This document shows positions 61,082-64,000 of a stretch of DNA of 64,000 bases, in pieces. Each line of letters starts with the position of its first letter. Positions within the stretch are counted from its first letter, which is position 1. Source of the DNA: DATNPX01 sp036702975 (lineage in GTDB: Bacteria > Cyanobacteriota > Vampirovibrionia > Obscuribacterales > Obscuribacteraceae); NCBI GenBank assembly GCA_036702975.1, contig DATNPX010000030.1, positions 1 through 64,000 of the forward strand, given 5' to 3'. The position numbers and the translations under genes were made by a program. Under the pieces are notes generated by a model. That model had not been told where the DNA came from, did not search any database, and saw only the letters and a list, made by a program, of their open reading frames with translations.

Positions 61082-61495
61082 TTATTGGTGGCGTGCGTAG
61101 ACTATTGCCAGCACAAGTGCGGTGCTCAACCAGAAAATCGCGAACTTATTCCAGTAAAGAAAGCTCAGGTGTCGTCCGCTTATCTGCTTTTTCAGCAGCA
61201 ACCGCAGGCATACGTATTCACAGAGACTGGTGCCGGCTCCTGTTCCGCCCGCCAAAAGTGCTGTGTAATAGCAAGTTTGATCTGACCGGGTCAAGGCGTA
61301 AGCTACAACAGGCAGTGCATAAAAAGCGGAAAGTGTTGAAAGACCATGTCCAGCAAGGCTAAACAAGGATGCCTTTGACCAGTTCAACTGCGATATCTTG
61401 CGAACAAAATAAACATCAAACGGTAAAGCAAAAATGAAATATGCCAGTCCAAACAAGGCTGTGTAGTTTCTGATCGTCTCCAGTTGCTGTTCCAT
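61082..61495 (-). CDS. Small multi-pass membrane protein
   Basis: A 137-residue protein with about four membrane helices (NYTALFGLAYFIFALPFDVYF, cut by a short polar loop; ASLFSLAGHGLSTLSAFYAL; FAIFWLSTALVLAIVYA). ATG 61495 is chosen because CGGAAT stands upstream. The open frame continues back to 61684 with 63 basic, low-complexity residues that may not be translated. No family recognised. Confidence 0.6.
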   Translation of the reverse strand: MEQQLETIRNYTALFGLAYFIFALPFDVYFVRKISQLNWSKASLFSLAGHGLSTLSAFYALPVVAYALTRSDQTCYYTALLAGGTGAGTSLCEYVCLRLLLKKQISGRHLSFLYWNKFAIFWLSTALVLAIVYARHQ

Positions 61496-61616
61496 TGCTG
61501 CTATTCCGAAGTTCACCCTTGGTTGATTTTTCGTTTGTTTCGTTTGTTTTGGGTTCCTTTTAGGTTTACTCGATTCTTGCGACCTTCTGATTTCGCTCGC
61601 TTCTAGTGCTGATTGA

Positions 61617-62120
61617 CTATTGGTTGCGTAATTTGAGCACTCGTTGCCGCGCTTTCTCGACCCCTTGGTTGGCCGCTTCTTCATACCATTTCAACGCTTG
61701 CTGCAGGTCTTTAGGGACGCCACGCCCATATTCGTATATTAGACCTAGATCGTATTGTCCGCGAGCAGAGCCATTCTCCGCCGCCGCTTTGAACCACTTA
61801 AGCGCCAGTTGATCGTCCTGGCCGAGTTCTTTTCCCGAACTGTAGATCACGCCTAAACTAAACTGGGAATCGGCATCGCCTTGGGCTGCAGCCGCTTCAT
61901 ACCAGCGACAGGCTTCATTGATATCCTGTGTGCAACCTGTGCCATTGAAGTACATGCTTGCGAGATTGTGTTGTGCAACGGCCAATCCGGCTTCTGCTGC
62001 CTGCTTGTAATACTTGTGTGCACGTTCGAACTGCTTGTCCTTGGCTAAACTGAAGGCAACGGCCAATTGAGAGTGTCGGTCACCCTCGTCTGCTTTTGCA
62101 ATTTGTGCTTCTAAATCCAA
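61617..62120 (-). CDS. Sel1-repeat protein
   Basis: A 167-residue soluble protein of about four Sel1-like repeats (AHKYYKQAAEAGLAVAQHNL, ACRWYEAAAAQGDADSQFSL, ALKWFKAAAENGSARGQYDL, ALKWYEEAANQGVEKARQRV), which make a helical binding scaffold. TTG 62120 is the likely start, with GAG 9 nt upstream. It could be part of an adaptor in signalling, but no partner is evident. Confidence 0.85.
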   Translation of the reverse strand: MDLEAQIAKADEGDRHSQLAVAFSLAKDKQFERAHKYYKQAAEAGLAVAQHNLASMYFNGTGCTQDINEACRWYEAAAAQGDADSQFSLGVIYSSGKELGQDDQLALKWFKAAAENGSARGQYDLGLIYEYGRGVPKDLQQALKWYEEAANQGVEKARQRVLKLRNQ

Positions 62121-62387
62121 GATGTTTACTCAATGTGTCCGACGTCATCTATATTTGAACCAGACGGCTGGGCGCGGTTCTTCCGATATGGTCGATTGGG
62201 TGTTATTCGATATATCTTGCCTTCTTGCTGTCAGGTCCTGGCGGAAAAACAGATTTAGTCGAGCCGGATTAGCTATCTGAAATGCCATTTTTAACATAGT
62301 GCCTGCGAGCTCAAAGTCGACTGACGGGCAATTGTGTTACACAATAATTGATTTTTAGCTTCTTTCGCCCAATTAGTCGCGCAGCGC

Positions 62388-62393
62388 TATTAC
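62388..62393 (+). promoter_or_regulatory. Possible -10 box of purF
   Basis: TATTAC in an AT-rich stretch; the -35 partner (TTCGCC, 18-nt spacer) is poor. The predicted start would be near 62400, leaving about 130 nt of leader before purF. Confidence 0.3.
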
Positions 62394-62400
62394 AATTCTT

Positions 62401-62520
62401 TTGTCCCCGGGAGAGCAAAGCCCAGACGCGGCGATTGTGCAGCGGCATATCCCAAATAAGCGGACTGAAATCGACCGGAACCAAACCGGTCTCTCATCTG
62501 GGCTTTACAAACTGAAGTGA
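62401..62520 (+). promoter_or_regulatory. Structured purF leader with an open uORF
   Basis: AAAGCCCAGA (62417-62426) pairs perfectly with TCTGGGCTTT (62497-62506). Inside is a second hairpin GACCGG-AACCAAA-CCGGTC (62473-62491). A frame from TTG 62401 runs 39 codons to TGA 62518-62520, 11 nt before the purF ATG, which lacks a clear ribosome binding site. This may be a leader RNA, a coupled uORF, or both. No known riboswitch motif matches. Confidence 0.4.
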
Positions 62521-62531
62521 GTGGGTGCCCC

Positions 62532-64000
62532 ATGTGTGGTCTGATAGCGGTCTCCGGTAGTGTCTCCTCTCCTTTTGAAGTCTTTTTCGGATTGATGAAT
62601 TTGCAGCATCGCGGACAGGACGGTGCTGGAATCTTGACTGTAGACCAGGGACGCAAAGGCGGTTTTCAGCTGCAGAAAGGCAGTGGTCTGGTCGAGAACG
62701 TTTTCTCCGAACGGTCCTTTAAAAATCTGCGAGGTACAGCGGCCCTTGGTCATTCACGTTATGCAACGATAGGGCGCGATGATCCAAATCTTTTGCAACC
62801 TTTCCTTGACTATGAAACCGGCGTAGGGCTGGCTCACAACGGTAACATAGTCAACTTTTACGCTTTAAGAGAAGAAGTTTTTCTGGAGAATCCGGCCGCA
62901 GGACCTGTGTTGGAATCTGATTCGGCGCTCATACTCCGGCTTTTGGCGGACGAGTTACAAGGGAAGAAAACTGAGCCGGAAGCTGTTTTTGCTGCGATCA
63001 AAGTGTGCATGCAAAAGCTTGTCGGAAGCTATTCCATTCTTTGCGTCACGCGCGATGGCGATCTATTCGGTTTCCGCGATCCTCACGGTATCAGACCGCT
63101 AGTTTTTGGTCGCAAAACTACTGAAGAGGGCGAACAGATGTTCGCTATGGCCAGTGAAACCGTGGCGCTCTCGTTCCTTGGATATGAGGAGCTCGAACAA
63201 GTCCCCGCCGGTGGTGCTATATACGTTGAAAAGTCCGGCAAAATCACAAAGCGTGTCATCGATCAACGCTCTCAGTCATCGTGCATGTTCGAGTGGGTTT
63301 ACTTCGCGCGCGTGGAGAGCGAGTTTGACAATGTATCGGTCTATGATGCCAGATTTCGCCTCGGTTTGATTGCCGCTCGCCGGATTCAGGAGTTGGGAAT
63401 CGAAGCTGACGTCGTTGTTCCGGTGCCTGAAACAAGCCGCAGCTCTGCGATTGCTATGGCGGAGGCTCTCAATCTGCCGTTCAGAGAGTTGTTGATCAAA
63501 AACCGCTATGTGAACCGAACCTTTATCCTGGAAGGGCAGCAGTCTAGGCAGGAAGCGATTCGACGAAAGCTGTTTCCGATTTCCAACGAGTTTAAGGGCA
63601 AGCGTTGTTTGATTGTGGACGACAGTATTGTTCGTGGCAACACTGCCAAACAGATTCTCAAACTGATACGGCAGTCTGGTGCAAGCCATATTACCCTTGT
63701 GTCGACTTGCCCCAAATTGCAGAATCCCTGCTACTACGGCATAGATTTCCCTAGCCCTTCGGAGCTGGTTGCATACAATCGAACCGAGGAAGAAGTGGCC
63801 ATCGAGCTTGGTGCCGACCGTGTCGTCTTTCAGACGGTGGAGGGACTGCGCGAAGCCTTGAATAATCGAAGCCTCTGCACCGGTTGTGTGACTGGGGAGT
63901 ATCCAACAAACATCGAAAGCGGAAAGGCTTTCGAAGAGAATCGCCTACTCGATCGCGAGATGGTGCCAAAAGGCAAGCCTGGAAAAGTGAAGAGTTGTTA
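62532..64000 (+). CDS. purF: Amidophosphoribosyltransferase (partial at window end)
   Basis: This enzyme starts purine synthesis by converting PRPP and glutamine to 5-phosphoribosylamine. It begins MCGLIAVSG, with Cys2 as the N-terminal nucleophile after Met removal; there is no propeptide. The glutaminase domain has HRGQDGAG and GHSRYATIG. The PRTase domain has the PRPP loop VDDSIVRGNT. Four cysteines typical of a [4Fe-4S]-type PurF are present (QSSCMFEW, NPCYYGID, LCTGC). About 489 codons are visible, the last being SC followed by TA, so the stop is probably at the window edge. No frame disruption is seen. Confidence 0.95.
   Translation, partial: MCGLIAVSGSVSSPFEVFFGLMNLQHRGQDGAGILTVDQGRKGGFQLQKGSGLVENVFSERSFKNLRGTAALGHSRYATIGRDDPNLLQPFLDYETGVGLAHNGNIVNFYALREEVFLENPAAGPVLESDSALILRLLADELQGKKTEPEAVFAAIKVCMQKLVGSYSILCVTRDGDLFGFRDPHGIRPLVFGRKTTEEGEQMFAMASETVALSFLGYEELEQVPAGGAIYVEKSGKITKRVIDQRSQSSCMFEWVYFARVESEFDNVSVYDARFRLGLIAARRIQELGIEADVVVPVPETSRSSAIAMAEALNLPFRELLIKNRYVNRTFILEGQQSRQEAIRRKLFPISNEFKGKRCLIVDDSIVRGNTAKQILKLIRQSGASHITLVSTCPKLQNPCYYGIDFPSPSELVAYNRTEEEVAIELGADRVVFQTVEGLREALNNRSLCTGCVTGEYPTNIESGKAFEENRLLDREMVPKGKPGKVKSC

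Overview
The window opens inside the 3' end of a 23S rRNA gene followed by a 5S rRNA gene. It then runs through about 60 kb of densely packed chromosomal protein genes on both strands and closes a few bases from the end of purF. I see no phage, transposase, CRISPR array or tRNA. The gene content suggests a bacterium from the non-photosynthetic cyanobacterial relatives (Vampirovibrionia/Melainabacteria, probably an Obscuribacterales-type genome). This rests on a cyanobacterial-style DUF4388 (PatA N-terminal-like) protein, many Ser/Thr kinases and TPR proteins, many secreted hypothetical proteins and isolated house-keeping genes. The assignment is inference; the rRNA fragment would settle it.

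Layout. 1-772: rRNA operon end and terminator. 0.9-7 kb: secreted or regulatory multi-domain proteins (PGDYG-like, DUF4388/GGDEF-like/TPR, SRPBCC). 7.1-11.4 kb: a Rieske oxygenase, an ATC-hydrolase-like protein and a GH15 glucoamylase. 11.4-18 kb: Ser/Thr kinase-TPR, SIMPL protein, M48 peptidase with a long disordered linker. 18-25 kb: a Cys-rich copper-storage-like protein, P-loop kinase, degenerate Hsp70, CuA-type cupredoxin with a metallophosphoesterase, ECF sigma/anti-sigma pair, CDGSH protein. 25-32 kb: LRR protein, fabH, clpS-clpA, cyclase, P-loop kinase. 32-44 kb: VIT/VWA membrane protein, a trans-sulfuration PLP enzyme, TPR-thioredoxin, tandem YegI-like kinase, DUF885 peptidase, bestrophin, MepA. 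44-53 kb: SDR, DUF6569, membrane protein, a vWA-PP2C pair, PEBP, thioredoxin, RlmI-like methyltransferase. 53-64 kb: orphan CpaB, Lon-N-domain protein, three secreted TPR/coiled-coil proteins, esterase, Sel1 protein, purF.

The most notable signal is regulatory. Upstream of the PLP trans-sulfuration enzyme (35035-36303, minus strand) there is a good promoter, a 27-codon Met-rich leader ORF starting at the predicted transcription start, and a hairpin inside the leader. A Rho-independent terminator just before the gene's ribosome binding site has a left arm that can pair with the leader. This has the layout of a trp-type, methionine-sensing transcription attenuator. Two further promoters (before the SIMPL gene and before the Rieske oxygenase) also place a start codon 8 nt after the -10 box, suggesting leaderless transcripts. 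Two sites share the core GACCGGTC, one overlapping the SDR promoter, and look like operators for one TetR-type repressor. The vWA and PP2C genes and the distant tandem kinase together resemble a split E. coli yegI-yegK-yegL (TerY-P type) module.
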